Part shown: piece after piece, positions 10,565 to 22,863 of the stretch
How positions within the stretch are numbered: position 1 is the first letter of the stretch
Layout: every line of letters starts with the position of its first letter
Assembly: GCF_001540865.1 (NCBI RefSeq)
Contig: NC_033637.1
Span: forward strand, 9,603,078 to 9,667,077
Reading direction: 5' to 3'
Source of the DNA: Ananas comosus
Lineage: Eukaryota > Streptophyta > Magnoliopsida > Poales > Bromeliaceae
DNA: 64,000 nucleotides
Made by a program: the position numbers and the translations under genes
Notes under the pieces: generated by a model
Told to the model about the DNA's origin: nothing
The model's database searches: none
The model's input: only the letters and a program-made list of their open reading frames with translations

Positions 10565-12791
10565 AATTAATCTGTCACGCCCCGGACCGGCGGAGGCCCT
10601 CCCGGTAGCGTGCCCAGACTCGCCATATGTCTACACATATAAGGCGTCTACAATAACAATGGAAATAAGGCAAGAGATATAATAAAAGGAAAGGAATACA
10701 ACTGATGATATTAGAGCAGTATGATTCTACCAACTATAAAGAGAGTACAAAGATCACAACTAAACCAAACAGTAAAAGTAAGACATAAAGTAGTACAATA
10801 TCTGTCTCTAGTACAAAAATGGTGGTCTCTATACATATGCGGGTACAACTCTCGACCTCTCACAAAATAAAACAACGAGAGGTAGACCACCTATCGAATC
10901 GTCCTCGAAGGAAGCTAGCTCGAAGCAACTCCCTTCCCGCGGTCCCTAGCCTCTCCCGGCGTGGAAGGCTCTGAAAACATCAAGAAAACGAGGGCGTGAG
11001 AACTATAATTTATAGTTCCCAGTGGGCAATTACTGACCTCAGCTTTATGCACCACTAGGCCCCGAAAGAAAAGGGTAAGTACCATAAGCAATAATAATAA
11101 AGATAACTGCAATAAGAAAGCATAATGGAATGCTAAGCTACTATATCTTAAGTAAACATGATGTAAGTATGATGTACATCTACTCTATCATAAGCAAGTA
11201 CGTCCAATGGCAACAAGTAAGTGCTATGGTCCAAAATGTCATACATAAAGAATGAGCTCTATCAAGCAACCCAGTATACTATGATGTAATGAATGAAACA
11301 GGCAAGTATACTATATATCCCAATGCTATGTCATGAGCATGTCAAGCAATCCAACTACTAAGCCTATCCAGTAGTGATTATTCATTCTCAACACTGTGTC
11401 GATTTCCGTTTCCAATTAAGGACCTACCAAAAGTAGTCCAGCTTGTGCCGCCTAAGTGCCTGTGGTAGCCCAACATCCCTACTTTTGGAATGTGTCTGTC
11501 CCAATCGACCCCGTAGGCTTCTCAATACCGCGCGAGCGAACATAGGTCGCATAGACTAACTCCGGAGTGCCGGCTTGTAGGGAGCGACCCTCACAAGCAT
11601 GTGCGAATGAGCACAAATGACAAACAAGCGTAGTCAAAGCTCAAGTATCCAATCCTCATGTCTCTAACATGGCAAAAGCTACTAGTAACCCAACGGTCTA
11701 GGTCTATATCACAATTGATAACTCAACACTCACTTGCTTAGTGCCTCTTTATGACACTTAAGCATCACCACTAATCAAGTTCAATTCATGTTCTATATTC
11801 CAATTAGGACATTAATACCAATGTTCACTATAGCCCGGGGCCCAATGCCTCTTTATGACATTGACCCAAAATCCCAAATAGTCTAAGTCCCCAAGCCTCT
11901 CTAGGCTTCCAAAGTCCCTAATGTCACAATTAGGCATAAAGGTTAAATGCATAAAAGCAATGTTCATTTTCATAATAGGAATCATGGTTCCAAGTCTCAA
12001 CTAGAACGCTATATCCCACATGCATGCACTCTACCACATAGGGGTCCAAAGAATTTACTATACATAACATATGTATGTCAAGCATTCTAAAATTCATAAT
12101 AAATGTATCTAGCATGGAAATACATGAATAATCATTTAACGAAGCATAAACCAGAAGTTATGAGAATTTCTAATAATATAGGCTAGGTCAAACCCACCAA
12201 AATCGAAACCTTCGTTTCGCTGAACGAAGGTATCCACTAGCTTCCTAGCACCCTAGAAGCATCAAAAACGGGGTTACCCAAACGAAACGAAGAGCAAAAA
12301 GCTCAATCATTAAGCATCAAGCAAAAAGGGTCCAACTCACCTTAAGAGTAAAAACCCTCTCCTAAGCTCCAGAAGAGAGCTAGAATCCTTCCAATCTAGC
12401 CCAAAGGAGGGTTCTAATCCAACTAATCGAGCTCCGAAAGCCCTAAAACAAAAATGCCCAAAATAAACCCTAAAACCTCACTCTAGGGTTTCATCTCAAA
12501 GAACCTCCAAAATTCAAATCTAGAGGAAAAGATCTTGTCACTTACCTCTTAGAAGCTTCAATCCAAGCTCTAAATCCTCAAACTCCAAGGATCTTCCCTC
12601 AACAAATCTCCAAGACCAAGTTCCAAGCTTCATCCATGGAGGGAAAATGCACCAAGAGGGAAAAAGCGAGATTAAACCTTTAATCCCAAGCCAAAAAGGA
12701 GATCCAATCCAAGTGAAGCAAGGTGGAGCTCCCCTTACCTTCTCCTCCTCAGGTTCCAGCACAAGGGAGGCCCTAAGGGGCGTGGGTGCTG

Positions 12792-12799
12792 TTATAAGG
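12792..12799 (-). promoter_or_regulatory. Candidate TATA box of the family I LTR
   Basis: The minus strand reads CCTTATAA. Its place, downstream of the palindrome cluster and several hundred bases inside the LTR, suits a retroelement promoter. The assignment is by position and motif only. Confidence 0.35.
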
Positions 12800-12875
12800 G
12801 TGCCACAATCGCGAAAAACCCCCTGCAGTTCAAACTGCACGAAATCAGCCTCCTTATACCAGTACACGGGCCCTT

Positions 12876-13019
12876 GTACCGGTACAAGCCCTGCGAAAAG
12901 TCTCAACCCGAGGCTCGGGTTGGGGGGGGTTCAGCGGCTCTGTACCGGTACAAGCCCGGTGGCTGTACCGGTACAACCATCAACCTTGTACCGGTACAAC
13001 ATCAGCCTTGTACCGGTAC
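12876..13019. repeat. GTACCGGTAC palindrome cluster in U3
   Basis: Exact copies start at 12876, 12942, 12964, 12988 and 13010, mostly in the context TTGTACCGGTACAA. That context extends the palindrome to 14 bp in some copies. Confidence 0.85.
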
Positions 13020-13215
13020 AAGCCCTGCTGAAGGCTACCCGAGAGCTGACCAAAAATTCGATTTTTCGGGTTTTGGTTCCAAGCATTAGACCTCAATTCT
13101 CGGGATGCGTGCCATAGGTCGGGTCACAGTCAACGACTCACCAGAAAATCTGGGAAAGCTCAGAGCACAGCCAATCACTCGAACCTCGCAATTTGCAAAG
13201 ATCCAGTGTGTTACA

Positions 13216-13220
13216 GAGAA
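13216..13220. other. Target-site duplication GAGAA (right)
   Basis: This is the second copy of the 5-bp duplication flanking the 7452-13215 element. Confidence 0.85.
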
Positions 13221-14676
13221 GCGGAAGAGGTGGGGAGACATTCTCTGCGCAATTAGTAATGCGTTTCTCCCTCTGCAAAAGATAAGATTGTGGAGAGAAG
13301 TCCCATAAATGAGAGGAGTTAACTCCTCTCATTTAGTGCATGGAGATGCGAAGAGAATGAAGAGAAAAAGAAGTTTTCTCTTCTACATCATAAATGCTAG
13401 AGTTTCTCTTCTCATCTTTTCTTCCACTTTCACTTCGTAACTCCTCAAATTAATCTTTATTAATTGAGGAGTTGATGAGAGAATAATTTAAGTGCAAGTG
13501 CACCATATGCAACAATTGCGTTTAACTCTACAACTTTCAATTTTACAAATTGGTCCTTCTTGCTAATCAATTTAGCAAGTAAATTCTGACTTTGCTACTT
13601 TAGCAAAATAGTCTCTGTTAATTCTCCAAGCACTAGATCACACGCAGCCTTTATTGTGTGTGACCACATAGGTTCAATTCTACCTGGTAGTGAGATGTGA
13701 CACTAAACTCTTTTAATGTCACCATCGGAACTCTTCTCAATGGACCAAAATATTTTTGGCTCTCCCAACTGAGTGTAATTAACTATTTTAATTACTCTCA
13801 TGAGTCCCACAATCCACGAGTGACACCTAGCAGTATATCGCGGCAATCCAAGTAGAATTAATAATAGACAAAACCTCTAGGTGTAGTTACCGTGTGATAA
13901 AATCCTTCTACCATTTGTCCCGATAGAGCCGAGGTTATGGATTACTCGTCAAACCCCATTACTCAATCATATGTCTAATCTGATTAACAACTAATATGGA
14001 AACTCCTTTCCATAAAATCATACTGCCTTGGCCAAAGACTTGTAAAACAGATAGCATAGGACAATTACCTCTCTATCGAGGGTGATAGATTCCATCTTGA
14101 CACATACCTACCTCCATGTATGACACACTGGAGCCAACATGTGTTGACTTAACCCATGATTAGGGTATAAGTATTTACACAGTCAAACTACAATAACCCA
14201 CACGCAAGATAACCGTGGTGCCTCAGGTCAAAGGATCACTCACACTACTACAGTATGGAACAATTCACTGACAAGTGAGTAGGCATCCATGTGATTGTTT
14301 ATACTTTGTCACGCTCAGTGAAATTGTTCTCCAACATTCACCTGTATGCTTACTCTAGTGTCACCACACTAATGACTTGAGACTCGTCATCCCATAAGGA
14401 AGTATAGCATACATTGATCTATCCGGATTTACTACCGCCCTCGTAATAATCCTATGATCAGGAGCATTTAAGAATTAATTATAGAAGAATATATGTCTCA
14501 AATTTCTAACTTCTTAGAAAGTTAATTCTTCTACTATTAATTCTATGGACGATTCATAAATATGCATTTGGCAATAATATGAATGAAGAATGCCAGATTT
14601 AATCATAAAAAAAAAGTACACTGATATTAACCCTTTAAGTTATGACAGGATTGGCTTATAGGGCATATAACTAACA
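13221..14676 (-). repeat. Probable copia-type solo LTR, right part
   Basis: This continues the LTR interrupted at 7451. It contains blocks shared with the other copies of the family: CTACCTGGTAGTGAGATGTG, GAGTCCCACAATCCACGAGT and GTGACACCTAGCAGTATAT also occur, with small changes, near 60210-60380 and inverted near 50510-50670. It ends GCATATAACTAACA at 14676. No internal region or second LTR adjoins it, so it looks like a solo LTR. Confidence 0.5.
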
Positions 14677-14841
14677 GACCCGTAGGATAACTTAAGGCTT
14701 ATTGGCATGTGAGAGCGCGGAGTTGTTGGGATTAAGTACCAGTGTTTGAGTCGAGATTTAATAATCTCGAGGTATATGGTTATGTTATTCCCCTGTGTTT
14801 TGTGCTATGGGAGTTTGATTACTTCTCTACTTTGTGTATGT
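14677..14841. other. Host sequence between LTR and hAT element
   Basis: This short stretch has no ORF of note. It probably belongs to the same degenerate gypsy internal region that resumes after the hAT element at 15937. Confidence 0.3.
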
Positions 14842-14849
14842 ATTACGAT
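14842..14849. other. 8-bp target duplication ATTACGAT (left)
   Basis: It is identical to 15929-15936 on the other side of the hAT-type element. Confidence 0.9.
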
Positions 14850-15928
14850 TAAAGTTGTCCAAAATATCCGGTATACCATACCCGACCCGGACCCTATCCG
14901 AACCCTATCCGGACCCGAACCGGACCCGATAAAAAATGGATAGTGTACGGGTAAAAAAAAATACCCATTAAAATTTCGGGTATGGGTCCGGATATTTTAT
15001 ACCCATACCCGATTTGGACCCGACCCGAACCCAACTTTTAAATGGGTAGGGTCCGGAATAGTTTTTATATCCGAACCCGGACCCGGATCCGGACCTGATG
15101 AAATATCTGGTAGTAAATAAAAAAATTTTGAACTTTTAAAGTTAAGGGATCAATTTTAATAGGACTTATAGACGAGGGATCTCTAAGTATTTTTAAGTAT
15201 TTTCATCCTAGGGAAACACTGAAACCCTAGCCGCTCTTTTACTACTTTTTTTTTTTCTAATTTTTTTACTCTTTGTTTTTAACTTTTTATTTTTTTTGTT
15301 TCATTTCCGCCTAAGAGTTTTTTATGAAACAATATTTCCATCATCGTCATCATTAGCGATATTAATTCTTTACAGGTGTGGTACAAGTGAGTTTTTTTTT
15401 TCAAATTCCTTCTCCAATTATAGTCGACAATCTAGTTTTTTTTAATGAATATTCTATTTAGCAAATTTTCTGATTCATCTTTTTTTTTTCCCCTTTTTTT
15501 TTGAATGTTAGTATATAATATTAGTAATTACTACAACTTATATTCTCTTTATCTGTAATATGGTATCATAATTTTTTTTATTTTTGTATATTTATATATA
15601 AAATTATTTTGAATTTTAGACTTTTAATTAGTAAATACAATGGCCGAAACAAATTTTGCCCAAACAATTTAATAGAGTCTATAAAAAATAAATATACAGG
15701 TATCCGTACTTGACCCGTATCCAGTTTTGAACGGGTAATATACGGATAGTCACTATCCAGGCCTGCTCAAATAGACCCGATGGGTATATTAGTAACTTAA
15801 GTACCCAGATCCGGACCCGACCCGAAGTTAAATGGGTAGGGTATTTTTTTTTTTCTAACCATTTCTTTTTAGGGTACGGGTACAGTATATCAACTACCCA
15901 GACCCGACCCGGTCCACGGACACCTTTA
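14850..15928. mobile_element. Non-autonomous hAT-type DNA transposon
   Basis: The ends are imperfect inverted repeats: TAAAGTTGTCC on the left and, inverted, TAAAGGTGTCC on the right. Both sides carry a perfect 8-bp duplication ATTACGAT (14842-14849 and 15929-15936), the size expected of hAT elements. The subterminal regions are packed with short repeats of the type CCGGACCCG and ACCCGACCCG in both orientations, a known hAT trait thought to bind transposase. The middle is AT-rich and has no transposase ORF, so the element depends on a partner. Confidence 0.88.
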
Positions 15929-15936
15929 ATTACGAT
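15929..15936. other. 8-bp target duplication ATTACGAT (right)
   Basis: It is identical to 14842-14849. Confidence 0.9.
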
Positions 15937-18208
15937 GTGGGCACAGACTTGTGCTTCTACTGGAAGTGGTGGCGGTTTACCAGATAGTTATCAAGTGGCA
16001 GGGTGAGATTACCCGAGCATGGCCATTTGTTGGCAGGTGGTGGCCTTAATAGGCCAGGTGACGGCACTTTTTGGATCTATGCAGTCGATTCGACTGCTAT
16101 TGGCTAGGCCCCACTTCTTATGTAGAGTTCGAGAGCTAATGCAAGCGTCTCTATGGAGACATCACCTAGAGCGGCTACGATCGCGACTACTGTGGGGGCT
16201 GCTAGAGTGTAACCCAAGATTTTGGTAGCAACCATTTGGGCGACTGTAACTTTAGTGTTGCTTTCTCAGATTTTATGGGCATGGTTGTGATGCCTACCCC
16301 TCTTTTTTTTTGCTGATGGAATCGTCGATGCAAGTCTTTCGACCCTCAGCTAGTTCCTATGTCAACTAATGTGAACTTGAACTGAGTGGACACAGTTTTG
16401 GTGTCCGGTCTTTGTTGTTGCATACATCGTATACGGATATCCTAACATCTAAATTGATGTGTTATGGGATCTTGGTAGGCTTTCATCTTGTCGCGAGATA
16501 CTCCAGGGTGTTGTTGAAGGTCTCGGAGCTTTGGGTATTAGTTGGGTGTTTTTCAAAAATCAGGTAAAGAAATTGTTTACTTAGGCTTTAGTTTGTGCAG
16601 TTCGCGGCCTAATGTCGCAAGCAACTATTGGATGTGGAGAGCTAAAGAACTCCTAGTGAGTTTGCTCAAGGTTGATCTTGTTTCGAAAGTCGACTTGCAA
16701 AGTTGATGTTTCGATAGTTTTGGTGGTGAACTTTTGGTTCAGTTAAGAAGTACCAATTGGCTTGATATTTGGTTGCTACTTCTCCAACTTGTTGTTGGCG
16801 ATGGATCTGCGAGTAATTCGCCTTTCTTTTGACAAGTACGTTGGCTGTAGACAACGTAGTGTCAAAAGTCGGGACGAAGTACCCTATCCCTCTTGGGAGT
16901 ATCAGGATTGGGTAAATGTATTTCTTTTTCTGCGAGACAATCTCTATAGGTCGTCTTGTAGAAAGGCTTGAGTCATGGTCATCTTCAACCGGTGGTAAGA
17001 CTTGGTAATTCCTATGCAGTACTTGTGTGAATGATCTTTGAGCACTGCACATGGTTGTTGTTATGTTGTGGGCTTGGTCACCTACTAGCTCTGTAGTGGT
17101 GCCTTGCACAACATAAGGGTTTGTTTTGCATGGTAATCTTTGTCATTTTGCCGAGAGGTTTCGAATCACAGTTGATGAGTGGCTTGTGTTTGGTAGTTGG
17201 CTCTGAAATCGCTGTATGTGATAGAGTACAAGATTTACGATTGAACTTATCATGCAACCATGGAGTGGAATGCTTGTTCGGTCACTTAGTAACAGGTTTG
17301 CCTAGGTCTCACTATGACTGGTGTTTGGTGTTGCTGGAAACATCGATCACTGGGGTTCCTTTAGGGACAGTAGCGACAGGGTCTCGTGGAGACAGGTGTT
17401 GAGCATCACTAGTGGTTATGATCGCATATTGCGATTAGAAACCCTGTTCACCAAGTGATGGACTTGCAAGGGGTTTAGGTTAGATTGATTGAGATATTGA
17501 GCGGACGAAATCGTCGAGCTCAATTGGTAGTGGCAGCCTTGGAACTTTTGGCCCAGGTGGAAGGTGAGAGACCTAGGGGTGTCGAATGCCATAGGTGGGT
17601 TTCCGATGCTAAGAGTTTGACTTCGGCTGTTGTATTTTTGACTGGTAGGAGACTGTGGCCTCCGAGTTGAGTGATGTTAACGCAAGTTTAAGGCAACGAT
17701 GCGGATTCACTCGTGGTGAGCTGGTTGACGTAATTGGCTAGTCGGAGTGTGTCGTTCCGGCCTATGGAAACATACTCCAGACTTGTAGTGTTGTTCCGGG
17801 ACTTTACTGCATGAACTTTCGACTTTTTGGTTGATCACTGGTACGCGGACCAAGGTTGGGTTGACCTAGAGTTTCTGGTTGGTGAATTTTTATCTTAGAT
17901 TTGGTAGATGTGGGATCGGATAGCCCAGGTCGCGGTACTATTTTCATCTACAGGATAGTGGATGGTGGGATCCCGGTAGGTTTTGGTCCATATATAGTTT
18001 TTGGGTTGGTACTTTTTCTCTCCTCTCGTCTGGGTGGAACTGCTTTTTCATCATCCCTTACTTCGGACTTTAATCACTCTAGGTTCATAAGCAAGGTGAT
18101 TGATCAATACTCAAAGGTGAAACTTCAACAGTGGACTGATATCCGAATTTGATTACGGTAGGTGCGTAGTCAAGTTTCGGGAACGAAACTTTTATAAGGA
18201 TGGGATGA
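15937..18208 (+). pseudogene. Heavily decayed Ty3/gypsy internal region
   Basis: No long ORF remains. A fragment near 16680-16705 reads VSKVDLQS followed by a stop, matching the RT motif [11 protein letters not shown] seen in better copies in this window. The region ends in a purine tract (AAGGATGGGATGA, 18196-18208) abutting an LTR that begins TGTGAGGGCT. The plus strand is rich in G and T. It is most likely the pol half of an old plus-strand element whose 3' LTR follows; gag and the 5' LTR cannot be recognised. Confidence 0.4.
18196..18208 (+). other. Polypurine tract
   Basis: AAGGATGGGATGA lies directly before the TGTGAGGG LTR start, with GAACGAAACTTTT just upstream, a common pre-PPT phrase in plant gypsy elements. 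Confidence 0.55.
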
Positions 18209-19065
18209 TGTGAGGGCTGAAATTTTCATGATGTAAATTGATGCATTTCAGTGGTGTTTTATAGGTATTTTAATTTTAAAATTATCTATTTATTTTCGGG
18301 AGAAAACAATCTTTTATTAAAGGAGTATGGCGACTGTTACTATTCATTTAAGTGAATAGTAACCTGTGTTTTCTTTTGAGGCATCGTGTTGGGGATGGCT
18401 TCGGGCATGAATTAGACTCTGTTTTCGACGATCCAATAGGTTGTTTTCGATGGTCTGACTATGCCGAAGATGATGGCACTGCCTGATTTAATGTTTGATG
18501 CACGAATTTTGAGAAAATCAGAGTTTATTGTAGATTGGCCTTTGATTACTTAATGTTCTTGCTTTTTAGAAGTGTCCGATGTTTCGTTTCGCATGCAATT
18601 CCATGATTCGATGCCACTGGGCATATTACACTCACTGGTGAATTTTCGAAACAAAATTCAATGATTGGGGGTGGTAAATTGCTATTTTTTTTGCAAAGCG
18701 TCAAAATTGAGCACTTTGCGAAGAGGTTATCATTTCATGTGAAAAATTTTAAATTTTGGTAAGTGGAAGGTTCCACATGAAAGTAGACCTAGAGAAGAGT
18801 TTTTGTCTCAATTTTTGCAAAATTTGAGTTTATCTGTGCGAAATGGCATTAAGATGAAGTCGTAGGAGAGTTTTGTGATCGTGAAACTTTTCGGATTGGA
18901 ACGCGGCATCTCGGGTATCTTTGTGCACAAGATGGTTTGGAAAAGGACTTAACGAAATATTTTTTATGCTGTTGAGGGCTGGGTGCACAATTCTAAGGTG
19001 TTAGGAGGGCTTTTGTGCAAAATTTCTTTTCTTTCTTTTGGTATGTATGTATTTGTGTATATTAC

Positions 19066-19086
19066 ATATATATATATATATATATA
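19066..19086. repeat. (TA)n microsatellite / TATA-like tract
   Basis: This is an uninterrupted AT-dinucleotide run in the LTR, just upstream of the GC-rich segment. It may double as the TATA region of the LTR promoter. Confidence 0.6.
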
Positions 19087-19129
19087 CACAAGTATTGTGG
19101 GGGGGAGGGGATGAAACCCCAACGTTAGC

Positions 19130-19990
19130 TTCTCCTAGCTGCCGCCCCACCTCTCACGGTTGCTGCTGGTAAGCCGCCCACCGTCGGTGTCCTTTTCGAC
19201 CAGCAGAGGAGGTTTTCTCCCTCTCCCTTCTATTGGTGAGCCTGAGCATGAGGGAGACCCAAGCTCCCACTCTTCGGCCTCCCTTCATGACCTTCGAGCT
19301 CAGGCAACTTCCCTTGGCGCTTTCCTGCCCCGCCGGAGCCGCCACTGCTGTGGTTTTCTCCTTCCAGGCAATTAGGCAGAAGGTGGCCCAACCTCTCCAA
19401 GCCGCAGCCACAGCCACCGTCCACCCTCGGCACCGCCTCCTCCGACCTATGGTGACTCGCTATCGTCGCCTCATGGCTTTCCCGGTTGTTGCCGCCGTCG
19501 CTGAGCTACCCGAGCCCGAGCCCTAGTCGTGCGGTCTATGCCTTCCTGAGGCGCCGCCGCCGCTTACCGCCATCGGTCGATGGGAGCACTAAACTCCCCT
19601 TCCCCTCCACGGCCGACCCTGGCCCACGTGTAGGCCAGAAGGCCGCCGGCGGCCGGCCGGAATCCCCCTGTGCCCCTGCTTGGCAGCCTAGGGCATCAAA
19701 TTGCGCACCTCGCATTCTTCGACGATTCGACGCTCCCCGAACCCTTCGAAAGTGAGCAAAGTGATCCTCGTCACTCGCTGAACGTGTTGTTGATCTCGGT
19801 TTCTACCGACGACCCCCCGTCGCAGAGTTTTGGCTCCCTCACTTCCAGAGACCTTTGTGTATTGATCTTGGTGAAGCTCTACAGTGCTCCTCGACTGTCG
19901 TACGCGCTCCGGACAGCGAGCATGATTTCCGGCACATCAAGAACTATCAGCCTGTGCCCTCGCTTCGTCCCAGAGGTGCGTGGATATCGG
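19130..19990 (+). other. GC-rich gene-like segment inside the LTR
   Basis: This stretch is markedly richer in G and C than its surroundings, with many CCGCCG-type codons. It is open over 70-110 codons in several frames on both strands, for example 19233-19526. The predicted peptides are rich in Pro, Arg and Ala and match no family I recognise. It resembles the 5' untranslated or first-exon region of a grass-type gene. It may be the transcribed leader of the LTR or a captured host gene fragment; sequence alone does not decide. Confidence 0.35.
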
Positions 19991-22210
19991 TATTGGCCCT
20001 AAACGTCACATTATTTTATATAATGCTGCTTTTTATTGGTCTTGATGGGCAATTTTGCATTTAGGCTTTGTGGGCTGCCTCGGGCAGCGTGTGGTCACTA
20101 TTTGTGGCCCACTGGGTTTATCATCTAGTTTGTGAAGCATCTGTGCGATCAAAAATGGGGTTTTGACGTATTTTTTGGCATAATCGCTCGTAGAACGCTG
20201 TTTCGTGTCACGATGGGTTTCCGGCTGCATGGTTGCCCCAAAAAAAAAATCATCGCCTAGCCCCGTTGGTTGGCTGGGACCTCGCTAGTGTGAAGCACAG
20301 ACCAGTTATGCACCCTAGTGGGTTCTGAAGCCGAAAACGGCAATTTTTGGGAACCCGGTACAGTTGATTTGGAGGATTTCGCACCCGGATCGCACAACTT
20401 AGCGTGCGGCTGTCCCGACGCCCAAAAGTGAATGTTTTGGGATAGTGTGTGTCACACCCCGTGACCGCCAATTCGGTTGAACCGACACGTACACAGATGC
20501 CGAACGGACAGAGCCTCCCCTGTCTGCCCAAGAATCCACAACCACAAAACATGTATAAAGAATTGCCTAGAAAAATTTCGATATACATGGCTTGCACGAG
20601 GGCAAGCAACAAGAGCAAGTGAAAGTAAAGCTAACTATTACATTCATACATTGTATCTTGATTACATTAAACAAAATACAAGTCTTTCATAATCCATTGC
20701 ATCTATTTTCATTTCATACATGCTTCATTACATATGTTTCCAAATACATAACTTGTCCATTACATATCCCTTTTCATCAAGTACAAAAGATGAAATACAA
20801 AATGGTACAACTATACTCGAAGGAAGTCTACTACCTAGGGCGCGATGCCCTTGCCGCGATACTCGATCGCCCCGCTCGCACTAGGATCTGCAAGGTTAGT
20901 AGGATGAGAACTACAAAATAGTTCTGAGTGGGTTCGGCCGCGGATCCCACCGACTAACCCACTAGGTCTAATCAGGCATAAGTAGGAAAAAGGAGTAGAT
21001 AAGCCAACAAAACTAATGCAACTACTATGCCTGGATAAAACTGAAACAATCAATATGATGTTCTTGATGCATGCACTTCTCTTTTACCTTTACCTTTACC
21101 CAATCCTTTTGGTTAACCTTTTGGTTAAACCAAACTCACCAAACCAAATCCCTTTTGTCGGGGAGAATTCCGCTACAACCCGACAGGACCGCCTGCTGGG
21201 AAGAATTCCGCTACCACTCAGTTGATGACAACTCTGGAGCTCACCGCTTGAGGTGGAGCGACCACCCTCAAGCATATCAGACTATCTGTGAGTATGATCC
21301 AATTCTCAACTTTGAGGATACCATGTCAATATTGTCGCAATATTCATAAGGTTTTCTTTGTCTAGCAATCCATGTTTCTAGGTGCTAATCAATCCATCTA
21401 GTCACAATGTCACCTTGTTTACTATATTGTCATAGTCTACTACTTAGTTCATACATTCATAAGGTTTCAATATATCCAAGATTCTAGTCACAATTCATAT
21501 ACCACTTGATACAAGCATTTCCACATGTTTCCTATAACATGACATTAACCCTATAATGCATGAATGCTATACATATACACATATGCTCAAAACAAGGTGA
21601 CATAGACATAATGCGAAATTCGATAATTACGGATAGCACCATCTATCACGTAGGGATGTCGAGATGCGAGAATCCAAGTCCCGTGATTATTAGACGCCTA
21701 AATCCCTCGACCCACGGCTAACGGAAGCAAAATGAGGTTTTTCCTCAATATAATGCTGTAGACTCGTCGGAACTTCAATCCAAGTCTCCTAACGTATCAA
21801 ATTAACCTTTAATTAGGAATACAAGAGATCAATTTCATAATAGATCTCAATTCCTACAAAATCCTATTTCCAACCCTAGGGTTTACACATACTACCTATA
21901 CTTCAAATTTTTTAGGATTTTATGGAGTAATCCAAACTCTCAATCCTAAGAACCTCAAAAACAAGCAAATTATGGTATTTACATTAAACCCGTAACAAAT
22001 AGGAGCAAGAGAACTTACCTAAGCCACCTTGCTCCCCAAAGCCCTTCTTGTTCTTGAGCCTCTTTACCACCAAGACCACCAATTCCACCTTCGATTCTCG
22101 TCCCAAGCCTCCTTGATGGAGAGATTCTAGAGAGAGAAGGAGAGGGAGATGAGAAGAAGAAGGAGAAAATGTATTCTCTTGCATGAGAATAACAGGTGTA
22201 GGGTTGGAGT

Positions 22211-22220
22211 TATTTATAAA
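22211..22220 (-). promoter_or_regulatory. Candidate TATA box of family II LTR
   Basis: The minus strand reads TTTATAAATA, about 75 nt downstream of the palindrome array in the sense direction. The equivalent place in the other copy is 40618-40627. Confidence 0.5.
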
Positions 22221-22295
22221 CCCCAACAATTGCAGCTAAGTCCCCCAACAATTCTCACTTACAACCATGAAAAATTCAGTCCTGCGCAGGGCTGA

Positions 22296-22670
22296 GTACC
22301 AGTACTCAGGTTGGAGTACCGGTATGCGGGCTCCCAGTATCGGTACTCAGCTACGCAGTACCGGTACCCTCCAAGGCCGCAACCAAACCCGAGAGCTAGC
22401 ATTCGGGGTTTAATACGGAGTACCGGTACGCAACACCCCATACTGGTACACGACAAGTCCAATACCGGTACTCACTACGTGGTACCGGTATCCAACCATG
22501 TGACCTTCCAAACCTGAGAGCTCACTTTTCGGGCAATTAACTAGGTACCGGTACTCAACCTCCGGTATCGGTATGCAGCTTGCCAAGGTCCCGAACTCGA
22601 GAGTTGTTCATTTTGCATTTTTATTATTGGGTACCGGTACCCCATCTCCTGGTACCGGTACTCAATTCAG
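22296..22670. repeat. ACCGGT-core palindrome array in family II U3
   Basis: Many exact or near-exact GTACCGGTAC units (for example at 22631-22640) are spaced irregularly over about 370 bp. Mutated versions such as GTATCGGTAC and GTACTGGTAC indicate an older array that has decayed by C-to-T changes. Confidence 0.8.
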
Positions 22671-22863
22671 TTTCTGCAATTCCAGCAGATTCAATGCCTT
22701 AGAGTCCATTTTCGCGCTCGGTTTGCACCGAAAACACCCAAACACTCTCGAAGCCACTTCTAACCATCCCAACGCCTTCAAGGCAACTCGGGGACTTCAG
22801 TTATCACCTTCATACCTTTGATCAAATTCGATCAAAGTTAGCATTACGATTCGGTATATTACA

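Larger units (their letters stand above)
7452..13215 (-). mobile_element. Tekay/Del-like Ty3/gypsy element (family I), internally deleted
   Basis: This is a minus-strand element bounded by GAGAA duplications. Reading 5' to 3' on the minus strand, it has a complete 5' LTR (13215-10573), a primer-binding site, gag with protease, and the N-terminal part of reverse transcriptase. It then jumps directly into the last roughly 526 bp of the 3' LTR. The rest of RT, RNase H, integrase, the chromodomain, the polypurine tract and about 2.1 kb of the 3' LTR are missing, which is typical of deletion by illegitimate recombination. It cannot transpose by itself. Confidence 0.85.
10573..13215 (-). repeat. 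5' LTR (2.6 kb) of the family I element
   Basis: It starts TGTAACACACTGGATC and ends CCGGGGCGTGACA on the minus strand, like the plus-strand LTR at 2099-5119. Five exact GTACCGGTAC palindromes lie 196-339 nt from the LTR start (12876-13019). A TATA-like CCTTATAA (minus strand, 12792-12799) follows about 75 nt downstream of the cluster, so the cluster sits in U3 just ahead of the likely promoter. Confidence 0.85.
18209..20449 (+). repeat. Very long gypsy LTR, left part (interrupted at 20449)
   Basis: It begins TGTGAGGGCTG after a polypurine tract. A (TA)n run near 19066-19086 precedes a GC-rich leader-like stretch (about 19130-19990). At 20449 a family II element has inserted, with target duplication GTGTG (20445-20449). 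The LTR resumes at 41278 and appears to end with CGGGACGTAACA at 44974. Without insertions the LTR would be roughly 4.3 kb, unusually long. Confidence 0.55.
20450..22863 (-). repeat. Solo LTR of Tekay-like family II
   Basis: This is a complete 2.4-kb LTR, TGTAATATACCG to GGTGTGACA on the minus strand. GTGTG lies on its left (20445-20449) and right (22864-22868), the pattern of a solo LTR. It closely matches the interrupted LTR formed by 28516-29392 plus 39739-41272 (2,411 bp). U3 contains an array of GTACCGGTAC-like palindromes (22296-22670), and a TATA box lies at 22211-22220. An overlapping rearrangement places a second, truncated copy 355 bp to the right. Confidence 0.8.

Noticed and set aside
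19154..19755. Overlapping open frames in the GC-rich stretch, possibly a host gene
   Set aside because: Both strands are open in several frames because of base composition. No start context, splice pattern or recognisable domain supports a gene; it lies inside an LTR.
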